Shown: positions 18,863-20,273 of the stretch, one piece after another | Position numbering within the stretch: the first letter of the stretch is position 1 | Layout of the letters: the number at the start of each line of letters is the position of its first letter | NCBI GenBank assembly: GCA_013054445.1 | Contig: JAAMPI010001078.1 | Location: 1-20,273, forward strand | Length of the DNA stretch: 20,273 bases | Reading direction: 5' to 3' | Source: Cudoniella acicularis | Taxonomy: Eukaryota > Ascomycota > Leotiomycetes > Helotiales > Helotiaceae | Notes under the pieces: model-generated | What the model saw: the letters and a program-made list of their open reading frames with translations, nothing else | Told to the model about the DNA's origin: nothing | Database searches by the model: none | Program-made: the position numbers and the translations under genes

Positions 18863-20223
18863 TACCCTTATCTGTGATTTCCACTCTCGTCCTGGTCTAG
18901 TTATGCATGACGACTTCTCACGTTGGCATTCTCATTGGGTGAAATGGGTGTATCATTCGGCGTTTACTGGCATGGTGGATTTGTCTCATTTTCAGACAGG
19001 CCTTGGGCACATGTGTCTATTTCCCTTATTGTTGTCATACCACTTTGAGGCGGCGGCTACTCTACTACGATATTCTTTTGATCAGGTGGATGCTTTTGTG
19101 CAATCTTTCATAGTGGAGGCATGCACCTAAACAAATATCGTGTTTCTTTGGCACCATCTCTTGTATGTGTAGGGACAGATTTCCTGCATAGCATCGAAGT
19201 CTCTGTTTCCACATACGTGATGGAGCCATAGATCATGCTCACACATGGAGTCACAAAAAACAATACATTGCATAAAATCATATCGTCTTAAAGCTTTGCA
19301 TCCTTCTTTGTCCCTCCTCTCAAAACACTACACTTTCAGCCGAGCCCTGTGAGTAATTCTAGCACATAGCACACAGTTTCGCAAGACAGACAAGCACCGA
19401 AAGAATTTCCTTCTTCCTGTAGTTCAAGTCCCCTTCCGCAGCGATGAAAGAAAAAAGGAAGGTAAGTTGAGTGACAGATTAATGTCAACTAAGGGCAAAG
19501 GAAATAAAAAGGGAAGCACAGTCAGCACTTTTAAATTCTTTTTGTACAACCAACATCCCAAAAAACAAGTCAAAGAATTCTAGCACCTCCCTCTATCTGG
19601 AAGTTAAATACCGCACATTCTCTATATAAGCCTAGGCTTCACAGTTCCAAAACCAATTGCAAGGAACAGAATAAAAAGGATGGGTGGTGTATATATATGT
19701 AGAGGAGGATTTCTTCATTAACGGACGAATAAGCCACAACTTAATTGAAAGCAGTGGATACACACCAACAAGTAATTTCGATCCTCGTAGCTTTTCATTT
19801 CCTATAACGTGTAACTAATTTAGGGAGATTTAGAAGAGTGGAAAATGGATTTTTGTGAAATTGTGGTGATAGCATTGGTATAATTGGAAGAGGATGGATG
19901 TAATGACTGACTGCTTGCCGTTTAGGAAGCCGGCGTTAAAGAAGATCTCCAAGAGCTTTTGTAGAAAAGCTAGGCCCGGAAAAGTAGAGATGAGGTAGAC
20001 ACCCGGGGGGAAGAGAAAAGGAGAGGTGATGAGAAATACGTTGAGTTAGCAATAGCAAATAATGAAGCCAAAAGAAGGAAAAGGTGAAGTTAGAGTAGGA
20101 AAAATTCTTTGTGTGGCTCCAAAAATCCATACTCAAAAGAAGCAAAGCAAAGAGCCAAAGTTGGAGAGTTGCTATTTATTTAGATTTTACATTTCAACCA
20201 TCCTGCCATATACTACAGATGCC
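18863..20223. other. 1.36 kb region without a supported gene
   Basis: Downstream of the La gene both strands are AT-rich with stops in all frames. The open frames from 18720 to 19130 (mostly an out-of-frame extension over La exon 3) and 19936 to 20145 show no family resemblance. A TATATAA lies near 19623, and TATATATAT stretches occur near 19690. The left part is the La 3' UTR; the rest is spacer or possibly a long 3' UTR of a gene entering from the right. No RNA gene fold was found by eye. Confidence 0.4.
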
Positions 20224-20273
20224 CTACTCATACTCCAACCCCATTTGCGAGGTTTCTATAGCTGCAGCCGCTC
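20224..20273 (-). CDS. Possible last codons of a minus-strand gene entering from the right edge
   Basis: One minus-strand frame at the edge reads AAAIETSQMGLEYE and then a TAG stop at 20226-20224. The other two frames also stop within this stretch, so openness alone means little. The peptide composition is plausible for a protein end, and the AT-rich DNA to the left would suit its 3' UTR. There is no family evidence, so treat this as a prompt to look at the adjoining sequence. Confidence 0.2.
   Translation of the reverse strand, partial: AAAAIETSQMGLEYE

Noticed and set aside
19422..19431. GTTCAAGTCC, which resembles a tRNA B box
   Set aside because: The flanking bases do not form a T stem, and no acceptor stem or proper A box can be placed at the right distance.

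Overview
This window looks like nuclear DNA of a filamentous ascomycete, by inference a leotiomycete such as a Helotiales member. Introns are short (48-128 nt), most with GT-AG borders and CTAAC/CTAAT branch sites. Genes are compact and lie on both strands. The content is typical of filamentous ascomycetes: EAF7, a fungal GCP5/6, a long-form mitochondrial uS4, and a dual-targeted carnitine acetyltransferase ending in AKL. The exon structures below were worked out by hand, and several add exons that a plain ORF scan misses.

Left third (1-7450, every gene on the minus strand). A SET-domain gene runs off the left edge and is broken by frame changes. Next is a gene that joins the end of a protein-kinase-like domain to an IFI6/ISG12 (interferon-induced 6-16) membrane domain with a charged EEKV-repeat tail. 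A roughly 290 bp MITE-like element with 42 nt inverted ends follows. Then comes a bHLH transcription factor whose first exon is joined by a GC-AG intron, and a 1.7 kb gene-free stretch. The last gene here is the complex I subunit NDUFA5 in three exons. Single-base frame breaks, several at C/G homopolymers, affect three of these four genes.

Middle (7930-11846). A 922-residue gamma-tubulin complex component of GCP5/GCP6 type (minus) and the NuA4 subunit EAF7 (plus) diverge from a 178 bp shared promoter.

Right part (12449-18862). Carnitine O-acetyltransferase (plus) has a mitochondrial presequence, an internal second Met and a C-terminal peroxisomal AKL. It converges on mitochondrial ribosomal protein uS4m/Nam9 (minus), which diverges from a La protein (plus) across a 482 bp gap. 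The final 1.4 kb has no convincing gene, except perhaps the last codons of a minus-strand gene at the very edge.

The window is not a gene cluster. It is a stretch of housekeeping genes (respiration, mitochondrial translation, acetyl transport, RNA chaperoning, chromatin, microtubule nucleation) with a less conserved left end. I found no CRISPR array, no rRNA or tRNA gene that holds up, and no complete autonomous transposon. The most unusual items are the kinase-like/ISG12 fusion, the MITE, and the cluster of frame breaks on the left.
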